Assembly (NCBI GenBank): GCA_914767715.1
Contig: OU612068.1
Span: forward strand, 22,442,001-22,506,000
Source of the DNA: Membranipora membranacea
Lineage: Eukaryota > Bryozoa > Gymnolaemata > Cheilostomatida > Membraniporidae
Direction: 5' to 3'
Length of the DNA stretch: 64,000 nucleotides
The notes beneath the pieces were generated by a model that worked only from the letters and a program-made list of their open reading frames with translations, did no database searches and had not been told where the DNA came from. The translations under genes were made by a program, and so were the position numbers. Shown here piece after piece: positions 36,977 to 48,900 of the stretch (positions are counted from its first letter, which is position 1; every line of letters starts with the position of its first letter).

Positions 36977-39900
36977 ATGGGAAAGCGGAAGCAAGGATTC
37001 AATATGGCTGGCAGAGCTAATAAACAAGTGATAGTTGATAACTCTGCTACCACCGAGGTATGAAATGCTGTTAACAGTTCATTCTGTTACATTGTTATCA
37101 CACATCATATATACTGTATTGCAATGAATATAGTAGTGCCATTTTATCCAAAAGCAAAAACAAAGAAATTACAGGCATTATACTCAGTCTTTCTCCATAA
37201 GATCTAAATTCACGTTGCTGATAGCAGTGGCCTTTTCGAGACGAAATCTCATGTATTATAACCATAAACCTAACAGATAGCTGACACTGGCACGGTTCAA
37301 ATTACCGATGCATCATCATCATTCCATGTTCAGAGGTGTCAGGCACCCAACTGGTGTCAGCATTCATAGTGGACAAATTAAGGATTGAGTTAGTTAATAG
37401 TTAATAAAAGGGGCATAAGCAGTAAGAAAGGTCCTTTGCAGCTTGCCTTGTTGCTCACTCTACGGTTCTTCATGTTGATTGTTGTTAAGGAGGGGGCTAA
37501 TATTGATATTGTGGTATTTTAATTTAAGCTAGATATTGGAAGGTGTCTTGGTCTTCCAGAGGGAATTAGAATGGTATATTCTACAAAATACTAGCATTCA
37601 GGGGGGTCTTTCAATTAGAAACAGCCAAAATCGATATATTATCGCTCACTCACTGAGTGAGCGATACCTGCTAGGGGTCTCGCTTTCAGATCGCTCAGTC
37701 ACTTGATGGAACTATATACATTCTGAGTGAGTGATTTGGGAGTGATTTTCTCTAATTGAAACACCAAGTGAGTGATAATTTTGAGCGATGTGATAGTGAT
37801 AACTTGCTTTAGTAAAGGATCACTCTTTCTAATTGAAAGACCCCCCAGGGTTGTTCCACATGTGTCTATGTGAAAGATTTCCCTCAACCTGTCCTCGAAA
37901 TAAGATGTTCAGATAATCTCTTTTTTTTGTAGATTAAAATAGATGCCGCAGCTCTGGGTATCGATGAATCAGGCTATGGAGAAGATAATCCTATAGTACT
38001 ACCCTCAAAGAAGAGAAAAACCACCAAAATAAATGAACCAAAACAATCACAAAAGAAACCTCTGACAAAGAAGGAAAAGAGGAACCTAAAATGTATAGTG
38101 GAGCGGAGGAAAAAGAAAGACAAGGTAAAATCAGACAATCAAGCAATTCTCTATTTTAGTCCGTCTTAAATCATTTTTGCAATGAATTTGGCAAAGTCTA
38201 GTTTTGTCTTGCTTCCCAGATAGATTAATTACTATTTAATTCTTTTTTCAAAAACTAGTTCACTTTGATTTTAGCCTTGAATATTCAGCTCTCAGGCCTC
38301 AGGTGTAAGAATCGTAACTGCTATTTCACATTTCGCTTTCAGAGATCAGAGATATTTGAAGCACTGAGTAAGGTTCAAGTACCCGAGTCTGAGCTCAAAT
38401 ATATGACCAGTACACAGGATATGCACCATAAAAAGTCTAAGAAAAAGTAAGGCACTGCCACAAACCACTGCTGCTCTCGGCTTATAACTCACCAATAACT
38501 TTTTGTGTTACCTTTATAATATATAATAGTTTATAAACGTCATTAAAGTTTTAGTTCTAGGCATTTATTAAGTCAGTTGTGTAAATTGTAACCACGAATG
38601 ACAAAGTCATATCTAAAATTCTGCAGATTCACTGGCTTGTCCAGGTCATCATCCTTAATTTTTGACATGCAGTAGGCATGGCTATATTTTCCAACAATTC
38701 TTTTTTGAGCAGTTTTGCATCTCTGTCTATGTTTTTTAGTGCGAAGAGCGCGCTCCAACTTACAAAGATATCCTCAGATGAACCAACTGGAAAATATGTG
38801 AATATGATAAAGGGTTCTAAAAGGCCAGAAGATCAAGAGCAGGTTGGTAACTCCTTAGCTAATGTGGTATTCCTACTCTCGCTAGTTTAGTGAGTATTAA
38901 TTTGAAAATGATTACCTTAATAGTATTGCTGTTAATTTCTATAGTGGTTGTTACCAGGGAGTTTGGGACGGATTTCCCTAAACTCCCTGATGGTGCAGTC
39001 TGTTAAATGGGAGTTACCTGTCCTACAAAAGATGGTAGACAACTCTTCAACTTTGGTTTTGTCAACAAGTATTCAAGACAAATCTGATTGTAATGAACAA
39101 AGGGCCTGAAGTTTGGAGGCTCGAATGACAACACATATACCTGTTAGTGTATATGAGTGGAGCCCTTAAACCATAGTCTTCCACAAGTCTTTTTTCTGTA
39201 TCGTCTTGTATTTGTCATGTCTTATGTTATTCAATTAAATGCTTCTTGTAGGTAACAGCGGACAGTGATAGCAGTGATTGTGAGATAACGGAGTCTGAGG
39301 ATGAGCCTGATGATGATGAGAAGGATGTGACTGAGGAGATAGAGAATGAGCAGCAGCCTATAGATGATGATGTTATAAATAATGACTCTGAGCAGCAATC
39401 ATCAGCACCACCAGAAGAATATAAGAAACGAGGTATGTCCTAGCTTATGAATCAAGTAATCATTATGCAAATAACATGTAGATCTTGTATCAAATTATCC
39501 ATTATAGGCCAGCAGCAGCACCTCACTATTGTTTCATTGTGTGTAAGGATGATGAACAGAGAAAATTAATAGCAAATAATCAAATGATATTTATTATTGT
39601 TTGGATTTTTGATGTGGTACTATTCCATAAGTGGGGCAATAAATAATGTTTTGCTAAAATTCTTTTCTGATGCAGATTCTACAATATTTCTGCAGAACTA
39701 ACTTGCAAAAGTTACTTGGCAACATTTAGCCAATCAAAATGGATAATTTTGAAGATTAGCCAATGACAGTGCAGAGCATTTTTGTTTATAAAAGATGGCC
39801 GCCAATCATGAGGCTTGCTGCATCAATTCCCACAACACAGAGCATATGATAAAATCCACTGATTAAATTGTCACAACAGCAACTGGACAATGCTCTGAGC

Positions 39901-42900
39901 AAAGCTGAGGATTGGGTTTTGCTAGAAAAACAGCCTGAGCTGCAGGAAGCTACTGATATACTCTGGATCAGATAGATAAGCTACCATCATAATGCATATG
40001 ATCAATGAACTAAACCTTAGTTCATTGATATGATCATGGGATATATAATATTGTGATAGAATGGAGAATGATGACAATAGAAATGAACATTCTTTCTATG
40101 CTCACAAAATCTGCTATCTGAGATTTGCTTAACAAAACTAGTAGCTGCACAGAAAGCCCACACCAGGAAAAATGTGAGTGTTAAGATGAATGATTGTGAT
40201 AGTTTACTTCACTTTCAGGTTTCAATGTTTTTGTTTACTACAAGTAAATTTATTTGTTTATTTCATGAACATACTAGTGTCTCTTCTAGTACTAGTAGTA
40301 GCCTATCCTCATCCAATGTGTTTCAATGTGATGGTAGGTTATCAATATTATTAGAAAATCAATAATTTAAAAGGATTGGGTGTATGTAAAAAAAAATAGG
40401 TCTATGGAATTGTTGACCTTACTTTCAGCAAGGAGTAACTTCGCTATTACAGCTTACTCTAGTCCAAATCACAGGCCTTCTGTAGTTGGTGCAAGTCCAG
40501 TGGTCAAGGCCTAAGAGAGAAAAGGCCTCGACCACTGGGGCACTCGACCACTGGACTTGCACCAACTACAGAAGGACTGTGGTCCAAATCACTACATTTA
40601 AAGCATGCCAGTTACTCATCAGCCTTTTAATGCTAGTGGGACTGGATTGCTGTTACTACTAGCAAGGCAAAACACTTCTGTTAGCATTATTAGTAGTGTT
40701 AATGTGTTGTGATAGCAGTGTTATCAAACTATCATTTATGTATTTAGAATGAAGATACATCTAGTAGTGATGATGACAACGGAAACAAGGCGTCAGCTTG
40801 GTTACTCTTTACTGTTCAGTGTTTATGAATTACAGATGCTCGATTCGTTTTTTTTCAGCTGGCTTGTACCAAGCGGCTCAAGCTAATGAAATAGAGAGCT
40901 TACTATTATATATTTGAAAACTCTGATGACGTGGCAAGAGAAGCACACTACCATCAAATACTATTCCAGGAAGACTTATGAAAGGTGAAGGATAGTTCAA
41001 AACCTTGAAAACTCTAGAGGAGTAAATAGTTTGCTGGAGGAGATGTTCACCATTTCACACACTCCTAAGACAGGTGACATCCAAGCCTTACTTCATTTAG
41101 ACTCTCACCTCAGTACTGCTTGCCAAAAGTTAGTGCTAGCTAACATTAAGTCACCCATAAACTAGCTAAACTAAGCCAAATATTACTCCTCTAGGGTAAC
41201 TATAGGTTATTTCTGTAGTGTTATATCTATGTCAGCATCTATGTTTTATTTAAAGAAGATTCTGCTTGTAAAATATGTGTAGGGTGATGTCATAGGTCTA
41301 AGCAGTTGACGTCCATTACAAGAAAGCCATAACCCCCCTTCCTCCCCCCCCGTGTTTATATATCTACTTGCTTGTAATACGAATAACATATTCCTCCAAC
41401 AGATTTGTTTTGCAAGCTTTTTAACTTAGCTGCTAGATGTGATGTGAGATAGAATCATTTTTTGTTCAAAGGTTGTTCTACCTCCTGCTGTTAACTTGAG
41501 TTGAGATCCAGTTATGCGATTATATTTCTGCTCCTTAATCTTGAGTTTTATCATTCTTTCAGTGATACAGCGAAGGAGGAAGAACCACGCAAAAAGGCTT
41601 AGAATAACTATTCCGATCATAGATCATTGCCAAAGTCCAAGACTAAGAAGCACCAAGTTTAACATGATGACCAAGTACAAAAATACTCTGCATGCATTTG
41701 TGTCAATGCATGTTTTCACATGAATTTTATATTCTTGATGTCCTTTGTTGCATGCCCACACATTGACATAGGTCACATTGCAGGTATGTGTTTTACTGCT
41801 GTATATATTCATTTGATACAGGCTTGTACCAACATCTACTTTCCAATTGGTCAATGAAGAGGATTTGTACCTCGAATGTATTTATCTATACTGGTTTTCA
41901 CAGCAGGAAATACTCCTCTTTTTTGCTTTCCTTCTTGTTTACCCAGGTCATATTATTGTTGGTATTCACTTATTGTATTTTTATGTAACAATTTTATATA
42001 TGTTTGTACATATATCTCACCTTCCAATTAGCCATTGACTGGATTTTTACCTTGATAAAGAATGTATTATATCAATACAGGTTTTCCGTGCATTTGATAA
42101 GCACATTAGTTCGTCTTTCTTTGCTTTCCTTCACGTTGACACTGGTCACATTGTGGATATATATTTGTTTATACTGGTGTGTACTTGTATTGCACCTCTC
42201 AATAAGTCAATAAAGAGGATCTGTTTGTGCCTTGGTAGATAATACACATACAGAATGCTCATTAAAAAACGAAATTTTGCAACTTTTTTGTCTTTTCTTA
42301 GCCTCTGTAGAAAGAATATGCACTCGGAGAGTTATGAGCTTTACATAATTGGATTCGCAGCGAAATTCGGGTCTAGTTTCACTCAATTCTAGGTAACCCC
42401 AGAGAGATAATTATTATTAAATGCAATTTTTTGATCACTCATTAGCAAGAAGTTTCTGGACTCAACCTGTTTTTCGCATCTTAACAGTTTTTCACATCTT
42501 AACTGGATCCACCCTGTCCCCATATATTCCCAATTTATAATTAGACTGCTACTAGTTATTTTATAATAGGGTCTTCTTATAAAAAGATAATGAAAATCAC
42601 ATATGAAATTTGTTTATCGCTGTTATTCTGGAAAGGTTGCGCAAAACCTATTTTTATGCCACAACTGTGTTTGAGGGGTGTCTACAATCTGTCTATAAAA
42701 CCTCAATAGATGGATTTAGCAGTATGATACTTTCTCAAAAACCACTCAAGATATGCATGATATTGATAAAAAAATTTCGATGACGCCAATTCATTCTATG
42801 ATCTTTGCCGAAAGAAGTTAAATGGTAAAAAACGCTCTATATACCCCCCTTTTCCACGTTTCTTACTTGGATCCGCCCCCTTTTGCCCCATTTGTAAAAT

Positions 42901-45900
42901 AGTACATATGCGCCATCAGAACGGCCATAAAAAACTACCCCAGACAAAAGCGGTGGATGCTCATGTTTGAAGGCCGGTTTGCATTGTACGCAATTGTGTG
43001 GATACCTTCAATGCGACAATGGCAGGAACGACACTCAGCAAGATGAGTATGACCAAACTACCGATGATGAAGACCTTGACCTTTAAACTAGTATGAATTT
43101 GCATCCTTTCTTTGTTTTGTTTTAGCAGTGATACTTATGTGCTCTTTAAAATAGCTATTAAATTCAAAATACATAGTCAGATTACACGCTTTACCAGAAT
43201 AAAACTTCATAAACGTTTACCTGTTTTTCACATCCCAACTGGATCCACCCCTTTCTCATATATTCTCAATTTATTATTACACTGCAACCAGATACTTTAT
43301 GATGGGGTCTTTTTATAAACAATCATGAAAAATGACATGAGAAGTACATTTATCACTGTTATTCTTGCACGCTTACACAAAACCTATTATTATGCCGCAA
43401 CTGTGTTCGAGGGGTGACTACAATTTGTCTGTAAAATGTCAACCATTGGGTTTAGCTGTATGATATTTTCCCAAAAACTACTCAAGATATGCATGATATT
43501 GATAAAAAAAATTCAATGACACTGCTTCATTCTATGAACTTTGCCAAGAGAAGTTAAATTGCAAAAAACGCCCTTTTAACCCCCTTTTCCGTGTTTCTTA
43601 CTTGGATTCGCCCCTTTTTGCCCCATTTGTGAAATGGTACATATGCGTCATCAGAACGGCCATAAAAAACTACACCAGATACAGTCTTCAATTTTCTCTG
43701 TTCAAGACACTTACGCAGATGTTATTTTTAGAGCCTTTTATGTATAGCCGCTGCTGGCCTATTACGTTATCTCATGAATCATAGATTTCAGAGAGAATCT
43801 AATTGCAAAATGTTGTTGTTACCGCTGCACAGAAGAGAATGGCTCGGCGCGGTTCGTTGAGATATTTAACTGCATTAATTAAGATGACAAAGTCATGGTC
43901 CATCATTAGTTCTTCCGTCATTGGTCCTTCCCTCATATCCTGAAATCATATTAGGTTTTTAGAAATAAAGCAACACTTATTGCTAATTGTGGACTGCTAT
44001 TCACTGTGAGACTGTCATCGTAGAGTGGTGGAGGGGTACTATGTATGAAATTTACAATTTTAAAGTGGAGCTGATGTATCCATTTTTGACTGCTTTTGAT
44101 GCACTGCGTTTCAGCACAAAGATAAATGTACACAGGATCTTTACATGAGGTGACTTCAACATTAGCAGTGTGAATTTCAAAACCAATATAGTTCAATACT
44201 AATATCTGTGTTGATATAAAATTAATAAGTTATGTTGGGAAATTTGTTGAGAGATATTCGATATCAACACGATAGATGGAAATAGTGTGAATGTGCGGCA
44301 CAAATAGTTCTTTTCTGCTGAAGAACAATGTTTCACACACCTCCAAAACTAATTATAGTACAGAAACAATGTGTGTCACTTTTTAGCCTAGTAAACTTAT
44401 CAGTCAGAAATGATAAAGTTCATGTTATTCAGCGGTTTAACCGCTATCAGGTCCCGTCAAGGACACCAATTTGACGTAACATGTTTCCATATCAGAAAAT
44501 CATCATGTGCAGATCAGATAAAACTAATTGATGCGGTCGAACCCATCTGTAATCCCTGTACGCAAATAATCCTAGAATGTACAATGATAAGATAAGGGAA
44601 AGCATTATAAATTAAATCGTTTGGGGCCATCAACTCGACATCATTAGTGCTGGAATCGTTGGTGAAGATGGGTTTGAAGCTGATTACTTTAGCTGTGATC
44701 GCGGTACTACTGATTTCTGTTTACCCGGTAAGTGTGCTTATTTATTTTTACTGTAATTTGGACAATTATTTATTATATCAATCGGCGATGAGAAAATTTT
44801 TCCTTGATTTGGCCAGTTGCTACATTTTTCATTTATAAAAGGTCGATCGAATATTATGTGCGTCTCGTTTTTATGAGTAAACTCTTAACTGGGTTCTTTG
44901 GTTACATGACTTTGTATGCTCACAACAGAGTGCCGTGCAAGACACAAATTAGGTTAAATTAAATAAATTGTGAACTTGATTCATCCTAGAAATTTCCATT
45001 TAAATATTGCAAACAGGGTTGTTAATTTTTTTTCAGGCAGCAAATGGGCAGGGAGTTAATGTTGCCCAGCAACTTCCGTCCTCTCAGTCACAAATTGCGA
45101 CATCGCAAAGACAAATTAATAATGCAAACCCTAACATACAGCAATACAAAGACTTACTAAAATCTTCTCAGGAGAACTATGACCTTCTGTTACAGAATTT
45201 CACAAACTACAGGTGGGTAGCGTTTGTCTTAAATGAAAATTGAGCAAAAACTTATAAATACAACATAAAAACGATTTGAAAAAATTGAAATGAATTGAAG
45301 AGCATATTATTATTGTTTTCAATGATACAGATGCAAAAAATAATTTTGCCTTATTGTTGAATTTTGCGCTTCAGAACGGCTACTATTTATAGGTAGAATT
45401 GCTGAAATCTTTTTTTTTTATATTTATATACTCCATTATAATCACCAACCATTGTATCATGACAATTTAGGCCGTGTGAAAAAAGGAGGCATGGAATTAA
45501 ATGAATTAAAAGCAGGTTATAGAATGCTGCCCAACCAACTTTCTGAGATCTAGAAAACTAATGCAATTAATAATTAAATTATGTAAATGATACATTAAAA
45601 AATTTAAGGACCACTCAGGAGCAGCAGACTTCCCAGCTTCTGAACAGAATTACATCTCGTATTTCACTGTATCAAAGACTACAGACTGCTAGTTATAACG
45701 TTGAGAAGAAATATCACTCTCTGTTCCTGGAGAATAAGCAGTGTATGGCTAACCTCACAGTCTATATCCAGCGAGTCAACCAGCAGGAACAGGATGTAAG
45801 GAATAATATTAAAATTGATTTGGTTTCAATATCTGTGAATACTATTATGCATAGAAAATCCTGTCCAAATGCCCTACTTTCTTGAACTCTTGTTTGAAAT

Positions 45901-48900
45901 TTATTATTGCCAACTTAAATTTACACTTGTTTATCATACATCTATTAGAAGTCATTGAGAATCAGATTTTGCTGATATTTGTTCGAAGGAGTTCACCAAC
46001 TATTATGAGCAATTATTTTTTTATTTTCTGGCATTTACCAGCCTACCACAAATTCCATCAAGCTCTGTTGAATTTAATTTCAGATCGATGCCCTCAATAT
46101 AGAGATTGATGCATTGCTGGCTAAGCTAGCGGCATATCAGAAGGCCAAGGGTAAAACCGGCCCAGAATGTGACAAGAAGTTGGATGCATGCAATAATGAT
46201 GCCAAAAAGAATCTTGGTGTTTGTGAGGTATGTTTAGATACAAACTATCATTGAACCCGCCATTCGTGAGCCCTACATTCTAGGATATGGGTGCTATTCG
46301 AAGTTCATTCATTTTCTTTAATCTTAGGTTGCCGATCTCTTAATTTATCTCTTTGTTTTGTGATTTTTTAAATTAACAAAAACTACTCCAAGTACAAAGT
46401 GGTGCTGACAGATGCATTTTGCACGTTTCGCATAATAGGCTTTATTTGAAGTTGATTTCAAATTTTTGTTTTTCTGCCACTGACAATCACATTCCCTCCG
46501 TTATTATACCTGTTGTGGTCGCCTCCACTTTGGCAATGATCAAGACTATTTCTAGTCTCACATAATATTTGTACTTCTATTGCAGACCAGTAAGAAGAAA
46601 TGTAAAAGTGATCTTCATAATGAAAAGGCTAAAGGTTATCAGAATAAGAGAGACAACGATAAATGTGCTGATGATTTGAAAAAGTCTCAAGGCTCACTTC
46701 GCCAGTGTGAAAGCGAGGTAAGATTGAGCTAGTGAAGTTATCTTCTATCGATACATTTGAATCCCGCATTATTTCGGCAGTGAGTGTAATCTTGGATGGT
46801 TCTGAATATAATGTTTCATGACCTTGAGTGTTACTCGGACACATACAGTTTATAAATATGGCAATACTTGCTCTGATTGCAGAAAACAAAACAGAAAGGT
46901 GATAACGATCAGCTAAACAAAGCAGTTAAGAAGGGCAATGATGACCTTAGCAAATGCCAGAAGAGCAACGCAGCATGTGATGTTGGCAAAAAAATGGTTA
47001 ATGGCGATCTCAAAAAATGTCAAGGTCATAACTCTAACTGCCAGAAACAAGTTGATGACCTAAAAAAACTAGTCAACAATGGTAAAAAAGACGATGTTGC
47101 TCATGATGAATGTAAGGCAAAGGTGAAGAAGTTTGAGGATGATCTCCTGAAAAACAGTGGTGAGTTAGTTTCTGATATTTACATAATAATGTCAAGATTA
47201 TTTTCATCATGAACGCAAAATTACTAGCCTAGAAGGAAATTTATAGATTCTGTGCAGAATAGTGTTTTTGAAATGGAAGTCAACTTCTGCGTTAAAGGAG
47301 CATACTAATTTGGAATAATACAATGTAAGAATGTGTGTAGGTAGTTGACCATATTGACTCTCTCTTTATAGCATTGAAAAACTGTGCTGCATGGGCAGCA
47401 CATGGTTTACCTAGTGGTGACTACTTGGTCGATCCTGATGGCGATGGTGTAGGAGTTGCACCATTCAGAGTTCGTTGCAGATTTACTGGCGGAAAAGTTG
47501 AAACTATGGTGCGTATGATCGACCCCTATAAAGCAGGGTTTTGTAGTTGATGACCTGTTTGCATGCCTGCTCTGAAATTTCTTATCGAGCTACAGCAATT
47601 TTCACTGCTTGAAGTTTCATGGAGTTTTTATTTTTCACCATGCACAACGAGTATTTCTTGGATTTTTTGTAGGTTAAAAACAGCAATCCTAATAAATTCA
47701 CAAGCAAGAAATCTAAGTCTAAGTGCCATGATTTGAAACACTATGGCGATAATAAGACACCTTCGTCAAAACCAGGAAAACATGGAAAACGTAGTCACAG
47801 TTCGGACAGCAGTGGTAAAAGTGGTGAGAGGTAAGTGTCAGTTTTCTTTAAATCGGACTGTCACAATCGGTTTTCAATTTATAATAGTCTGTTGGGGTTG
47901 CTCTTTTTGGAAGGTTTATTTGGAAATCATCTGAATGTGGCTGAAATGAGACCAGATGGCACACTCTCTTTAGTTATAATGCCCCCATCAATTCGCTCGG
48001 AGTTGACTCAATTTTTTCGGTTATCAACAATAGTAGGTAAACTCCAGATTAAGAACATCTCCAGTAAATTCATTGAAGGATAATTGGAATTTTTAGGTGT
48101 TGACAGTTGTTTCAGGATATCTCAATGTCACTTCGAAATCTATATGCTAATGCTATCTAATTGATTTGTGGATTTTTTTATGAGGTGCTAGTTTTCTACT
48201 CGGAATGTATGCAGTAATAGTATTGACGTACCATGGAATAATGAATATCATAACGCTGTCTTTTGAATAGTTCTCCCAAAAAAGGATACTGTCAGGCTAT
48301 GAAGTACACCTATGGAGCAACAGATGATCAGCTAAATGCCCTTAAAGCAGTTAGTACCTCATGCAGCCAGAGAGTTACGTGGAAGTGTTTTGACCAGTCC
48401 GTGTTGTCCATTTTCACTCGGGTAAGCATAGCTTATACAAGTGGGACGAGATCAACTCTCCATCATTACCAGGCCATAACCCTGGCGTGTATAGATTTAT
48501 CGCTGTATTAAGGCTATTCTAATAAACCGCCAAGCCACATTCAATTATGTAAATGTAAATTAGATATTAGGCTGCTGTCATCTGGTGCATGTATCCCACT
48601 CATGCCAACTTTGAATAGCATGCCTTTTGAGTGAAGAGAGGAAACCGTTTGATATATCTGTCACTTCATGTAAATACATAATAATATTGACGTCATGATA
48701 TGTTTTTAATTCATCAGGGATGTTTCAGATGGGATTAAGGTTCAAGCTCCGAAATCGATTTGAGGCAAGTTTTGGTGTGCTGGTATCTCCCGCGGCTGGT
48801 GTCGCATTGAACAGGAGCATGAGTTTAGGGTGATGGCTCAAACTAGCATCTTGCCTGCTACACAATGTATAAATGGACCCACACAAGAGCTTTTCATCGT

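Larger units (their letters stand above)
39433..44667 (+). other. 5' part of the 10.6-kb DHX37 intron, before the nested gene
   Basis: This stretch holds a 13-bp-arm hairpin (40003-40031), the foldback element at 40473-40581, diverged tandem units at about 41765-42235, and the 460-bp duplication at 42487-43681. An acidic open stretch at 40748-40789 follows an acceptor-like TTTAG but has no GT donor and does not fit the DHX37 phase. Confidence 0.6.

Noticed and set aside
36977-39432. A separate small nucleolar protein gene instead of the DHX37 N-terminus
   Set aside because: MGKRKQGFN, the [10 protein letters not shown] block and the acidic run match the DHX37 N-terminal layout, and the phases join exactly to the helicase exons.
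40748-40789. Acidic open stretch ([14 protein letters not shown]) as an extra DHX37 exon
   Set aside because: It has an acceptor-like TTTAG but no GT donor, and its frame does not follow the phase-1 end of the exon at 39432; the direct join 39432 to 50060 keeps frame.
41570-41602. [12 protein letters not shown] followed by a stop as a terminal exon
   Set aside because: A short charged peptide after a CAG with no upstream exon it can join; chance is sufficient.
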